Below are positions 1 to 7,596 of a DNA stretch of 20,392 nt, one piece after another (position 1 is the stretch's first letter; every line of letters starts with the position of its first letter). The position numbers were made by a program, and so were the translations under genes. Origin of the DNA: Dysgonamonadaceae bacterium (GTDB lineage: Bacteria > Bacteroidota > Bacteroidia > Bacteroidales > Azobacteroidaceae); assembly GCA_031260235.1 (NCBI GenBank), contig JAIRKG010000010.1, positions 1-20,392 on the forward strand, given 5' to 3'. The notes below the pieces were generated by a model that was not told where the DNA came from, searched no databases, and was given only the letters and a program-made list of their open reading frames with translations.

Positions 1-7
1 AAAACAT

Positions 8-15
8 TACTTTTG
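8..15 (+). promoter_or_regulatory. -7 promoter element of tRNA-Ala
   Basis: TACTTTTG matches the Bacteroidota -7 consensus TAnnTTTG and lies 18 bases before the mature tRNA. The matching -33 element would fall outside the window, so only half of the promoter can be judged. Confidence 0.55.
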
Positions 16-33
16 CCGCGAAACAATTGAAAA

Positions 34-107
34 GGGGCATTAGCTCATCTGGCTAGAGCGTATGACTGGCAGTCATAAGGTGACGAGTTCGATCCTCGTA
101 TGCTCCA
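34..107 (+). tRNA. tRNA-Ala, anticodon GGC
   Basis: The complete cloverleaf is visible. The 7-bp acceptor stem contains the G3:U70 wobble pair that is the main alanine identity element. The D stem is GCTC/GAGC, the anticodon stem TATGA/TCATA with loop CTGGCAG (anticodon GGC at 68-70), and the T stem ACGAG/CTCGT with a normal TTCGATC loop. The discriminator base is A107. The 3' CCA is not encoded, so it must be added by tRNA nucleotidyltransferase. A promoter element precedes the gene and a terminator follows it, so it is probably transcribed alone or as the end of a unit starting upstream. Confidence 0.97.
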
Positions 108-129
108 CTAATTGAAAACCAACAAGTTA

Positions 130-163
130 CCCGTCGTACGTTTGCTTATACGAGGGTTTTTTT
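130..163 (+). terminator. Intrinsic terminator after tRNA-Ala
   Basis: The left arm CCCGTCGTA (130-138) pairs with TACGAGGG (149-156) with one bulged G, around a 10-base loop. Seven T (157-163) follow at once. This is a classic rho-independent terminator, 22 bases beyond the tRNA end. Confidence 0.85.
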
Positions 164-339
164 GCTTTAAGACGAGAAGACAATCAAAGCACCGTCATAG
201 TAACCTGTTTTGGAAAGAAGTGGAGACTTGCATTCTGTCATGTCAATATGTTTTCGTGTGGAATCGGAGAATGATATGCAGCTGTTATGCTTTGGTATTA
301 TTGCTATAATCAGCACATCATAGTTTATTTTTGTAAATG

Positions 340-413
340 GGTGGAAGATGGGGCTCGAACCCACGACCCTCAGAACCACAATCTGATGCTCTAACCAACT
401 GAGCTACGACCAC
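340..413 (-). tRNA. tRNA-His, anticodon GTG
   Basis: The anticodon loop TTGTGGT (anticodon GTG, complement of 377-379) is closed by TCAGA/TCTGA. The D stem is GCTC/GAGC and the T arm carries TTCGAGC. The histidine identity pair is available: G-1 (complement of 414) opposite discriminator C73 (complement of 340). CCA is not encoded. One oddity: the acceptor strands GTGGTCG and CTTCCAC leave mismatches at 5-68 (U-U) and 6-67 (C-U). The remaining pairs are intact and the gene has a strong promoter, so I regard it as functional. No clear terminator is visible at 164-339, a stretch in which I see no gene. Confidence 0.94.
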
Positions 414-432
414 CATGTTTGCTTTCGCGTTG

Positions 433-464
433 CAAAGATACGTTTTCCGTTTGAATTGTGCAAA
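433..464 (-). promoter_or_regulatory. Promoter of tRNA-His
   Basis: On the minus strand TTTG (461-464) is followed after 20 bases by TATCTTTG (433-440). This fits the Bacteroidota primary-sigma pattern TTTG / TAnnTTTG and ends about 20 bases before the tRNA 5' end. Confidence 0.75.
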
Positions 465-490
465 AATTTTGTAAAAATTCCCTCTGCAAT

Positions 491-522
491 TCGGGTTTTT
501 CTATAAAACTTTATTAATTTTG
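491..522 (+). promoter_or_regulatory. Possible promoter of the sigma-factor module
   Basis: TAATTTTG at 515-522 matches TAnnTTTG exactly. The -33 region around 491-496 is only a weak match. If used, it gives a 5' leader of about 130 bases. That leader contains the inverted repeat CAAACC-AAA-GGTTTG at 550-564, which could be an operator or a leader hairpin. No ECF-type promoter was recognised. Confidence 0.4.
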
Positions 523-658
523 TGTCCGCTTTCATTCCCAAATGCCGTACAAACCAAAGGTTTGAATATTAATAACTCCTAATGAAGCGAAGCAATTGGA
601 GGCATGGAAAAGGAAAGGGGATGTAATCTGCACAAAATGAGTAAATGGCTTTGGAAAA

Positions 659-1213
659 ATGAAACGCTATAACGAAGAAGAGGCACTAATGCAACTAAAG
701 AGCGCCAACCCTGTTTTGCAAAGGGAAGCATTCGAACAAATTGTTTATTTTTACAGTGAAAAGTTATACCGGCAAATTCGGAAAATGGTCTTATCGCATG
801 ATGACGCCAACGATTTGTTACAGAATACTTTCATCAAAGCATGGATGAACATAGATCTTTTCAGGGGAGATGCCAAACTGTCTACATGGCTGTATAAAAT
901 CGCTATTAATGAATCAATTACTTTCCTAAACAAGCAACACGCACAAAATAATATTTCCATAGACGATAAAAATGTTTTTCCGTTCGACAGACTGGAAAGC
1001 GACGAATATTTCGATGGGGACGCGCTCCTAATAAAATTACAAAAGGCTATCCTTACATTGCCCGAAAAACAGAAATTAGTCTTTAACATGCGTTATTACG
1101 ACGAAATTCCTTATGAAGAGATGTCGGAAATACTTGGAACTTCCGTCGGGGCGCTGAAAGCTTCCTATCACCATGCCACAAAAAAAATAGAGCAATTTTT
1201 GAATCGCGATTAA
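659..1213 (+). CDS. ECF-family RNA polymerase sigma factor
   Basis: This 184-residue protein has the two-domain ECF layout. Region 2 spans about residues 24-90 (it includes DDANDLLQNTFIKAW and the WLYKIAINE helix). Region 4 spans about 125-180 (LPEKQKLVFNMRYYDEIPYE, then the helix-turn-helix EMSEILGTSVGALKASYHHA that reads the -35 box). The length is typical. It presumably directs RNA polymerase to a small envelope-response regulon. The next gene, 50 bases on, encodes a one-pass membrane protein and the third a secreted protein, the usual order for sigma, anti-sigma and target. The start is the only ATG in frame directly before the conserved N-terminus; no Shine-Dalgarno sequence is seen. Family assignment is secure; the inducing signal is unknown. 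Confidence 0.95.
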   Translation: MKRYNEEEALMQLKSANPVLQREAFEQIVYFYSEKLYRQIRKMVLSHDDANDLLQNTFIKAWMNIDLFRGDAKLSTWLYKIAINESITFLNKQHAQNNISIDDKNVFPFDRLESDEYFDGDALLIKLQKAILTLPEKQKLVFNMRYYDEIPYEEMSEILGTSVGALKASYHHATKKIEQFLNRD

Positions 1214-1263
1214 ACTTTTTTCACATAATTGCGTCCTATAAAACAGGAAAAAACAATACGATT

Positions 1264-1665
1264 ATGAATAAGACTGATAACAAATTAGATGCAATCCCCA
1301 AGAACGATCCATTCAAAGTGCCGGAAGACTATTTTGAAAATTTTGTTGCCGACTTAATGTCAAAATTGCCCGAACGTCCGGTCGAAACGCCCCAAACAGT
1401 CAGTTTATGGGAAAGAATAAAACCGTGGACATATATGGCTGCGATGTTTGCAGGCATTGCGTTAATGCTTAATTTATTTACGAAAAAGCCTGGCAAGGGG
1501 CAGGATTTTACCGTTCCTGCGTATGTTTCCGAAGGTTTAAATCTGAGTTCTTCCAATGATATAGAAGATTTTTACCGCTATTACGAAGACGAACTGACGA
1601 AAATTATGTACGACGATACGGTGGCAGATTTTTATAGCAATGTAGATATTAAAAACGAGAAATAG
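1264..1665 (+). CDS. One-pass membrane protein, probable anti-sigma factor
   Basis: This 133-residue protein starts with a cytoplasmic segment containing DPFKVPEDYFENF, a motif I associate with small proteins encoded next to ECF sigma genes in Bacteroidota. One hydrophobic stretch follows at about residues 58-77 (TYMAAMFAGIALMLNLF), and then a short acidic, tyrosine-rich C-terminal part predicted to be periplasmic. No zinc-binding anti-sigma motif (HxxxCxxC) is present. Its place between the sigma gene and a secreted-protein gene (2 bases to the next start) suggests that it holds the sigma factor at the membrane. That role is inferred from topology and context, not from a recognised catalytic or binding motif. 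Confidence 0.75.
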   Translation: MNKTDNKLDAIPKNDPFKVPEDYFENFVADLMSKLPERPVETPQTVSLWERIKPWTYMAAMFAGIALMLNLFTKKPGKGQDFTVPAYVSEGLNLSSSNDIEDFYRYYEDELTKIMYDDTVADFYSNVDIKNEK

Positions 1666-1667
1666 AT

Positions 1668-2123
1668 ATGCAAAAAAAAATGACCTGGCTGTTATTATTC
1701 AGTTTCCTCGGGCTGAATTTTCACCTTTCCGCACAAGACAGCAAAAAGAAAGCCGAGTTTGAAGCCTTCAAAAAAAGACAGATCGCTTTTATTTCGCAAG
1801 CGATGAATTTAACGGACAATGAAGCCAAAATCTTTTGGCCACTCTGCAACGAATTTCAGGCAAAGAAATTTGCCGCAAGCTGGCATGTGAGAAAATTAAC
1901 GCACGAATATATCAAAGATGAGAAAGAAGGCAAACATCACTCGGAAGAAGAATATTCGGTTATCATAAAACAGAATGCAGAAACCAGAGTGCAGGAAGCA
2001 AAGCTGGAACAGGAATACATCGTTAAGTTTGCCGAAATAATTCCTGCCGGAAAGGTCTTTCTTTATCTGGAAGCAGAGCGGCAGTTTGCACGTAAGGAAG
2101 CAAGCCGCCGAAGTAAAAAATAA
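1668..2123 (+). CDS. Secreted Spy/CpxP-like helical protein
   Basis: The 151-residue product begins with a signal peptide (residues 1-22, likely cleaved after LSA). The mature part is all-helical and highly charged. The segment around MNLTDNEAKIFWPLCNEFQ resembles the LTxxE..FWP..NEY pattern of Spy/LTXXQ-like periplasmic proteins common in Bacteroidota. The rest is a Lys/Glu-rich coiled-coil-like helix. Two bases separate it from the putative anti-sigma gene, so the three genes are surely cotranscribed. By analogy with E. coli Spy and CpxP it may be a periplasmic chaperone or a feedback sensor for the sigma factor. That function is an inference from composition and context. Confidence 0.7.
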   Translation: MQKKMTWLLLFSFLGLNFHLSAQDSKKKAEFEAFKKRQIAFISQAMNLTDNEAKIFWPLCNEFQAKKFAASWHVRKLTHEYIKDEKEGKHHSEEEYSVIIKQNAETRVQEAKLEQEYIVKFAEIIPAGKVFLYLEAERQFARKEASRRSKK

Positions 2124-2236
2124 TATCCGGCCGCTAAGTCTGTCGAAGCCACAACTTTATTTTCACCTGATTTCCTTGAACAAGACTACCTTAGTTCCTT
2201 CGTTTTCCATATGGATTAATTAATATTTTATGGCTT

Positions 2237-4408
2237 ATGAATAAGACAACCCTTTTGTTTCTTTTTATCCTTTTATGTAATGATTTTTCAATCGCCCAAA
2301 CCGGAAATAATCCAATACAACTCAACGATATACTCAATGGGGCGTATGCGTCGGAGGATATGTCTGAAATACGTTCCCTTCCCGACGGGGAGCATTACAC
2401 GGTTTTGAGCAGCGACAAAAAAGCGATTCTCAAATATGCTTACAAAACGGGGAAAATAACCGATACGCTGTTTCACGTGGATAAAGCACGTGAAACCAAA
2501 CTGGCAAATATTGATGGATATGCCATTAACAGCACGGGATTCCGCATCCTGGTCTGGACGGACAAAGAGTCTGTTTATCGCCATTCGTGGAAAGCCAATA
2601 TGTATGACTATGACACGAGGCGGAATTTTTTAAAGCCTCTGTCGGATACTCAGGGAAAGCTGATGGCGCCTCTCTTTTCGCCCGACGGAAAGATGTGTGC
2701 GTTCGTGAGGGACAACAATATCTGGCTGAAGAAATTCGATTACGATACCGAATCGCAGATTACCAAAGATGGCGAATTTGGGAAAATCCTGAACGGTGTA
2801 ACCGACTGGGTGTATGAAGAAGAATTTTCAACGACCGGCCTGACGTCCTGGTCGGCGGACAGTAAATTTCTGGCTTTTGTCAAATCCGACGAATCGAATG
2901 TGCCGCTTTACCGTTTTCAGGTTTTCGACGGCGCCCCGTATACGGGGTTTTATGAATATAAATATCCGAAACCCGGCGAAAACAATTCTGCGGTTGGTGT
3001 TTATGTTTATAATACAGATACGAAAACCATAAGGAAAATGAATATTCCAATGAATGCCGACGGCTATATTCCCGCAATTCGTTTCACGGAAAACATTGAT
3101 CAGTTGGCAGTCATGACTTTGAATCGGAATCAAAACCGTTTCGACATGTATTATGCCAATCCCAGATCGACTGTCGCCCGCCTGATCTTTCGCGATGAAA
3201 ACAAATATTACATCAACCCCGACTGGATTTCCGCGATTCGTTTCAGCAAAGACCATTTTCTGTATGTCAGTGAAAAAGACGGATTCGCTCATATTTATTT
3301 ATATGCCATCAATGGTATTCGGGAAAGGCAGGTAACTTCCGGTAACTGGGACGTTACGGCGCTTTATGGTTTTAATCCCGAAACGAAAACGGTTTATTAC
3401 CAGTCGGCGGAAGAAAATCCGTTGCGGCGTTCGGTTTATAAGGTCGATGCAAAAGGCGTGAAAACCAGACTGTCTGCCGGAGAGGGAACAAATTCGGCAA
3501 CTTTCAGCCGTAATTTCCAATATTTCGTCAACTATTTTTCAAATACAGCAACGCCGACCATTGTTACGCTTCACGATGAAAAAGGCAAGCAACTTAGGGT
3601 TTTGAACGATAATCAGGCTTTACGGAATACACTGCAAACGCTTCTATATGTGGAAAAAGAATTTTTCACATTCTCCAATTCGTCGGGCGACGTACTGAAC
3701 GGATGGATGATGAAACCTGTCGATTTCAATCCCGCCCGCAAATATCCCGTATTGATGGTGCAATACAGCGGCCCTAATTCTCAAACGGTTTTGGACAGGT
3801 ATGAAATGAATTGGACGGTTTACCTTGCCGGTCTCGGGTATATCGTCGTTGCGGTGGATGGACGCGGGACGGGCGCTCGCGGCGAAGTTTTCCGGAAATG
3901 TACCGGTATGCAACTGGGGGTTTATGAATCGGACGACCAGATTGCGGGCGCAAAATATTTGAGCAGATTAAACTGCGTGGATAAGGATAGAATCGCTATT
4001 TGGGGCTGGAGTTACGGCGGATACAACGTTTTGATGTCCATGAGTCGCGGAAACGGTATTTTCAAAGCAGGCGTCGCAATCGCCCCCGTTACCGACTGGC
4101 GGTTTTATGATTCGGTTTATACGGAACGGTTTATGAAAACGCCGCAACAAAACGAAAACGGGTACAATATTTCGTCGCCATTGAAACTGGCTGCCGGTTT
4201 GCAGGGACGCTTGCTGCTGGTGCATGGAACTTCCGACGATAATGTGCATTTTACGAATGCCATATATTATATGAAAGCGCTGGAAAAAGAAGGAAAGATG
4301 TTTGATACGCAAATATATCCGGATAAAAACCACAATCTTTCGGGCTTGGAAACGCAGACACATTTGTATGGTAGGATTATTGATTTTTTGAATCGGAATT
4401 TACTCTAA
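2237..4408 (+). CDS. dpp4: Dipeptidyl-peptidase IV (S9B serine peptidase)
   Basis: The exported enzyme removes X-Pro (or X-Ala) dipeptides from N-termini, probably in the periplasm or at the outer membrane, as part of peptide scavenging. At 723 residues it has the length I recall for Porphyromonas gingivalis DPP IV. A signal peptide covers residues 1-20 (cleavage near SIAQ). An eight-bladed beta-propeller follows, with the substrate-amine binding glutamates in DWVYEEEF (Glu194-196), and then a C-terminal alpha/beta hydrolase. The triad is complete: Ser592 in GWSYGG, Asp667 in GTSDDNVHF, His699 in DKNHNL. There are 113 bases between the preceding gene and this one with no clear promoter, and lipA starts 46 bases after it. 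Nothing is broken or missing. Confidence 0.96.
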   Translation: MNKTTLLFLFILLCNDFSIAQTGNNPIQLNDILNGAYASEDMSEIRSLPDGEHYTVLSSDKKAILKYAYKTGKITDTLFHVDKARETKLANIDGYAINSTGFRILVWTDKESVYRHSWKANMYDYDTRRNFLKPLSDTQGKLMAPLFSPDGKMCAFVRDNNIWLKKFDYDTESQITKDGEFGKILNGVTDWVYEEEFSTTGLTSWSADSKFLAFVKSDESNVPLYRFQVFDGAPYTGFYEYKYPKPGENNSAVGVYVYNTDTKTIRKMNIPMNADGYIPAIRFTENIDQLAVMTLNRNQNRFDMYYANPRSTVARLIFRDENKYYINPDWISAIRFSKDHFLYVSEKDGFAHIYLYAINGIRERQVTSGNWDVTALYGFNPETKTVYYQSAEENPLRRSVYKVDAKGVKTRLSAGEGTNSATFSRNFQYFVNYFSNTATPTIVTLHDEKGKQLRVLNDNQALRNTLQTLLYVEKEFFTFSNSSGDVLNGWMMKPVDFNPARKYPVLMVQYSGPNSQTVLDRYEMNWTVYLAGLGYIVVAVDGRGTGARGEVFRKCTGMQLGVYESDDQIAGAKYLSRLNCVDKDRIAIWGWSYGGYNVLMSMSRGNGIFKAGVAIAPVTDWRFYDSVYTERFMKTPQQNENGYNISSPLKLAAGLQGRLLLVHGTSDDNVHFTNAIYYMKALEKEGKMFDTQIYPDKNHNLSGLETQTHLYGRIIDFLNRNLL

Positions 4409-4454
4409 CCTCACTGCAATAAACGTTTATACAGTTGCGAAAAACCATGAATGG

Positions 4455-5306
4455 ATGAATCGGCAAAGAAAACCGGAGTGGCTAAAAATTAATTTTGGAA
4501 ACAACCAACTGTTTTCGGCAACGGGAAACATTGTGGAATCTCAGCATCTGCACACGATTTGCCGGAGCGGACGATGCCCAAATCTGGGCGAATGTTGGAA
4601 TCGCGGAACGGCGACTTTCATGATTGGCGGGAACGTCTGCTCCCGTTCCTGCAAGTTCTGCAACACAAAATCGGGCAGGCCTTTGCCGCTTAATCTTGAC
4701 GAACCTTTGAAAATTGCCCGCTCCATTGAAAAAATGGGATTGAAACATGCGGTGATTACTTCCGTCGACAGGGACGATTTGCCGGACTATGGGGCGGGGC
4801 ACTGGGCAGAAACAATCCTGCAAATAAAAAAACTGAATCCGCAGACTACGATTGAAGCGCTTATCCCTGATTTTAGAGGAAATACGAATTGCCTGAACCG
4901 TGTCGCCAATACTCGTCCCGAAATAATTTCACACAATATGGAAACGGTTAAACGCCTGACGCCTGCAGTACGGAGCGCCGCAGAATATGAACGGAGTCTG
5001 TCCGTTTTACGATATATTGTAAACGCTCATATAGCTGCCAAATCGGGATTGATGCTGGGTTTGGGAGAAACGGCAGACGAAATCTGCGAATTAATGGACG
5101 ATTTATTGGACGCAGGCTGTAAACGCTTGTCCATCGGACAATACCTGCAGCCCTCGAAAAAACATACTCCGGTTGAAAATTATATTCATCCCGACGTTTT
5201 TGCCCGATACGGGGAAATTGCTTACGGCAAAGGATTTGAACATGTAGAAAGCGGTCCCTTGGTGCGTTCTTCCTTTCATTCGGCGAATTTTTTACCGCCT
5301 GCTTAA
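4455..5306 (+). CDS. lipA: Lipoyl synthase
   Basis: This radical-SAM enzyme inserts two sulfurs into the protein-bound octanoyl chain of lipoyl domains (pyruvate/2-oxoglutarate dehydrogenase, glycine cleavage H protein). Both clusters are visible. The auxiliary sacrificial cluster has Cys36-x4-Cys41-x5-Cys47, and the radical-SAM cluster has Cys62-x3-Cys66-x2-Cys69. The C-terminal RSSFHS motif near residue 273 supplies the conserved serine ligand. The length of 283 residues is normal. A nearby ATG at 4447 is in another frame and stops after three codons, so 4455 is the start. It lies between dpp4 (46 bases upstream) and mtaB (36 bases downstream) and is probably cotranscribed with them. No lipB is in the window. 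Confidence 0.97.
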   Translation: MNRQRKPEWLKINFGNNQLFSATGNIVESQHLHTICRSGRCPNLGECWNRGTATFMIGGNVCSRSCKFCNTKSGRPLPLNLDEPLKIARSIEKMGLKHAVITSVDRDDLPDYGAGHWAETILQIKKLNPQTTIEALIPDFRGNTNCLNRVANTRPEIISHNMETVKRLTPAVRSAAEYERSLSVLRYIVNAHIAAKSGLMLGLGETADEICELMDDLLDAGCKRLSIGQYLQPSKKHTPVENYIHPDVFARYGEIAYGKGFEHVESGPLVRSSFHSANFLPPA

Positions 5307-5342
5307 TCCAACGGCAACAGGCATAATTTTTCACACCTGTTT

Positions 5343-6641
5343 ATGACAGACAAAAATGTTTTTGAGAACAAGAAGGCGGTTTATTACACCCTGGGCTGCA
5401 AACTCAATTTTGCCGAAACTTCCACAATCGGAAAGCAATTAGCCGAACAGGGCATCCGCAGAGCCCTGCCGGGTGAAAAAGCCGATATTTGTATTATTAA
5501 CACTTGTTCCGTCACGGAATCGGCAGATAAAAAATGCAGGCAGACTATCCGGAAAATCAGCCGGCTGCACCCCGGCGCTTTCGTAGTCGCGATAGGATGT
5601 TACGCGCAGTTGAAACCTGAGGATGCAGGTCGGATAGAAGGCGTCGATTTGGTTTTGGGGACAGGGCAAAAGGCAGATATCGCACAATTCCTGCACGCTC
5701 GTAGCGACGACAAAATATTCGTTTCACCCATCAAAGACATCCACACATTCACGCCATCCTGCTCAAAAGGCGACCGTACGCGGTATTTCCTGAAAATTCA
5801 AGACGGTTGCGATTATCGCTGTTCCTACTGCACAATCCCGTTTGCCCGCGGACGCAGCCGCAATGGACAGATAGCCGACCTGGTGAAAATGGCGGAAGAA
5901 GCAGGCCGTAGCGGCGGGAAAGAAATTGTCCTGACCGGCGTGAATATCGGCGATTTCGGGAAATCGACGGGAGAAACTTTCTTCGATCTAGTGAAAGCGC
6001 TGGACAGGGTCGAATCAGTAGAACGCTTCCGTATATCTTCCATCGAGCCCAATTTGCTGACCGACAATATTCTGGAACTCACCGCCCAGTCACAGCGGTT
6101 TGCGCCGCATTTTCACATTCCGCTCCAATCAGGCTCCGACGAAGTATTAAAATTCATGCGGAGAAAATATGACACACATTTGTTTGCCGCTAAAATTCAA
6201 AAAATCAAAGAATTATTGCCCGACGCTTTTATCGGCGTAGACGTAATTGTCGGAACGAGAGGCGAAACAGACGAATATTTTGAAACATCCAAACAGTTTA
6301 TACAGTCTTTGCCGGTTTCTCAACTACACGTTTTCAGCTATTCCGAACGACAGGGAACGGCAGCTTTGAACATCAACCACCGGGTGAATCCCCAGGTCAA
6401 ACAGGAACGAAGCCGGCAATTGCAGGAAATCTCCGACCTAAAAATCAGGGAGTTCTATCGCTCGCAGGCCGGAACATGCCGGCAAGTGCTGTTTGAACAC
6501 ACAAAAAGAGGAAATAAAATGCAAGGCTTCACCGAAAATTATATCAAAGTAGAAGCCGATTACCGGATTTCTTGGATAAACCGGTTGATTCCCGTAACTT
6601 TGAGTAATTTTAACGAAGATGAAATAACAATGTCCATATGA
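5343..6641 (+). CDS. mtaB: tRNA t6A37 methylthiotransferase MtaB
   Basis: This enzyme converts t6A to ms2t6A at position 37 of ANN-decoding tRNAs by radical-SAM methylthiolation. The N-terminal MTTase domain has cluster ligands Cys19 (TLGCKLNFAE), Cys55 (NTCSVTE) and Cys86 (GCYAQL). The radical-SAM domain has Cys156-x3-Cys160-x2-Cys163 (CDYRCSYC), followed by TIPFARGRSRN. A C-terminal TRAM-like segment ends the 432-residue chain. The TLGCKxN start and the short N-terminus fit MtaB (YqeV) better than MiaB or RimO. Its stop overlaps the next gene's ATG (ATGA at 6638-6641), so the acyltransferase is translationally coupled to it. Confidence 0.93.
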   Translation: MTDKNVFENKKAVYYTLGCKLNFAETSTIGKQLAEQGIRRALPGEKADICIINTCSVTESADKKCRQTIRKISRLHPGAFVVAIGCYAQLKPEDAGRIEGVDLVLGTGQKADIAQFLHARSDDKIFVSPIKDIHTFTPSCSKGDRTRYFLKIQDGCDYRCSYCTIPFARGRSRNGQIADLVKMAEEAGRSGGKEIVLTGVNIGDFGKSTGETFFDLVKALDRVESVERFRISSIEPNLLTDNILELTAQSQRFAPHFHIPLQSGSDEVLKFMRRKYDTHLFAAKIQKIKELLPDAFIGVDVIVGTRGETDEYFETSKQFIQSLPVSQLHVFSYSERQGTAALNINHRVNPQVKQERSRQLQEISDLKIREFYRSQAGTCRQVLFEHTKRGNKMQGFTENYIKVEADYRISWINRLIPVTLSNFNEDEITMSI

Positions 6642-7537
6642 ACCGTTTTGTATACTGTATTACTTATATGCTGTGTTTCCTGCTGTCGCTCCTGCCCTTG
6701 CGCCTGCTGTATTTATTTTCCGATATAGCCTGGTTTATTGTTTATTACATTGTTGGTTACCGGAAAAAAACGGCTCGCAAAAACCTGGTCAATTCATTTC
6801 CCGGTAAATCCGCAAAAGAAATCCGCACAATCGAAAAAACCTTCTACCACCGTTTCTGCGACTACATCTTTGAAACCGTTAAACTGTTGAATATGCCTGC
6901 GTCGCGCATGAAAAGGCATTTTATCTTCAAAAACGAAGACATGATCCGGTATTTCCTGAAACAAGGCAAACCCGTGATTTTACTGTTGGGACATTTTGGC
7001 AACTGGGAATGGATAACCTCTATCGCCCTGTGGATAAAATCCGATGAAAACACGATTATCGGACAAGTCTACCGCCCGTTGCGCAACAAAGTTTCCGATA
7101 AACTTTTCCTGCGTTTCCGGAAAAGTTTCCATTCCGTGGGCTTCAGCAAATATGACATATACCGGAAAATTGTAACGATGCGGAAAGCAGGGAAAAACTG
7201 GCTGTTGGGATTCATGTCCGACCAGCACCCCTCGCCAAACCAACCGCATATCCGGCTTCGTTTCCTCAATCAGGACACGCCGGTATTGATCGGAACGGAG
7301 AAAATCGCCCGCCACGCAGGCGCCGCCGTTTGCTATTTAGACGTTAAACGAACCAAACGAAGTTTCTATGAAGGAAAAGTCAAATTGATTTCCGAAAATC
7401 CGGCTGAAAGTCCAGCGTTTGAGATAACAAAAAAATATATGGCGCTGTTGGAGAAAACCGTTTTGCGTGATCCGGGAGGGTATTTATGGACACACCGCCG
7501 GTGGCGGGATACCGAAAATCGCGCAGGCTTAGAGTGA
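6638..7537 (+). CDS. LpxL/HtrB-type lysophospholipid (lipid A) acyltransferase
   Basis: This inner-membrane acyltransferase probably adds a secondary acyl chain to lipid A or a related lipid. An N-terminal hydrophobic anchor spans about residues 5-40. The catalytic HX4E motif is present as His119-FGNW-Glu124 in GHFGNWEW. The later block FMSDQHPS and the C-terminal LWTHRRWR are typical of this family. The length of 299 residues is normal. The start is fixed by the ATGA overlap with mtaB. It is the last gene of the + strand run; beyond it lie 59 bases with a repeat fragment, and then the convergent glycosidase gene. No convincing terminator is seen there. The exact acyl donor and acceptor cannot be read from the sequence. 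Confidence 0.9.
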   Translation: MNRFVYCITYMLCFLLSLLPLRLLYLFSDIAWFIVYYIVGYRKKTARKNLVNSFPGKSAKEIRTIEKTFYHRFCDYIFETVKLLNMPASRMKRHFIFKNEDMIRYFLKQGKPVILLLGHFGNWEWITSIALWIKSDENTIIGQVYRPLRNKVSDKLFLRFRKSFHSVGFSKYDIYRKIVTMRKAGKNWLLGFMSDQHPSPNQPHIRLRFLNQDTPVLIGTEKIARHAGAAVCYLDVKRTKRSFYEGKVKLISENPAESPAFEITKKYMALLEKTVLRDPGGYLWTHRRWRDTENRAGLE

Positions 7538-7572
7538 AAAACCGCCCAGCATTAGAGCGGCAGAGAGGCGGG

Positions 7573-7588
7573 GCGGCTCGCAATGACG
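7573..7588 (-). repeat. Fragment of the dispersed hairpin repeat
   Basis: These 16 bases are the exact reverse complement of the left end of the hairpin repeat at 19732-19747 (CGTCATTGCGAGCCGC). Only half of the element is present. It sits in the 59-base space between two convergent genes and could be a decayed copy. Confidence 0.6.
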
Positions 7589-7596
7589 TGATGAGT

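Noticed and set aside
112..309. Small ORF after tRNA-Ala
   Set aside because: It runs through the tRNA terminator and shows no protein-like composition or start signal.
638..670. Tiny leader ORFs before the sigma gene, one (645-662) overlapping its start as ATGA
   Set aside because: They have only five to ten codons and no attenuator structure or regulatory amino-acid run. They are expected by chance.
7541..7576. CCGCCC...GGGCGG stem after the acyltransferase gene as a terminator
   Set aside because: The loop is long and no T-run follows on either strand.
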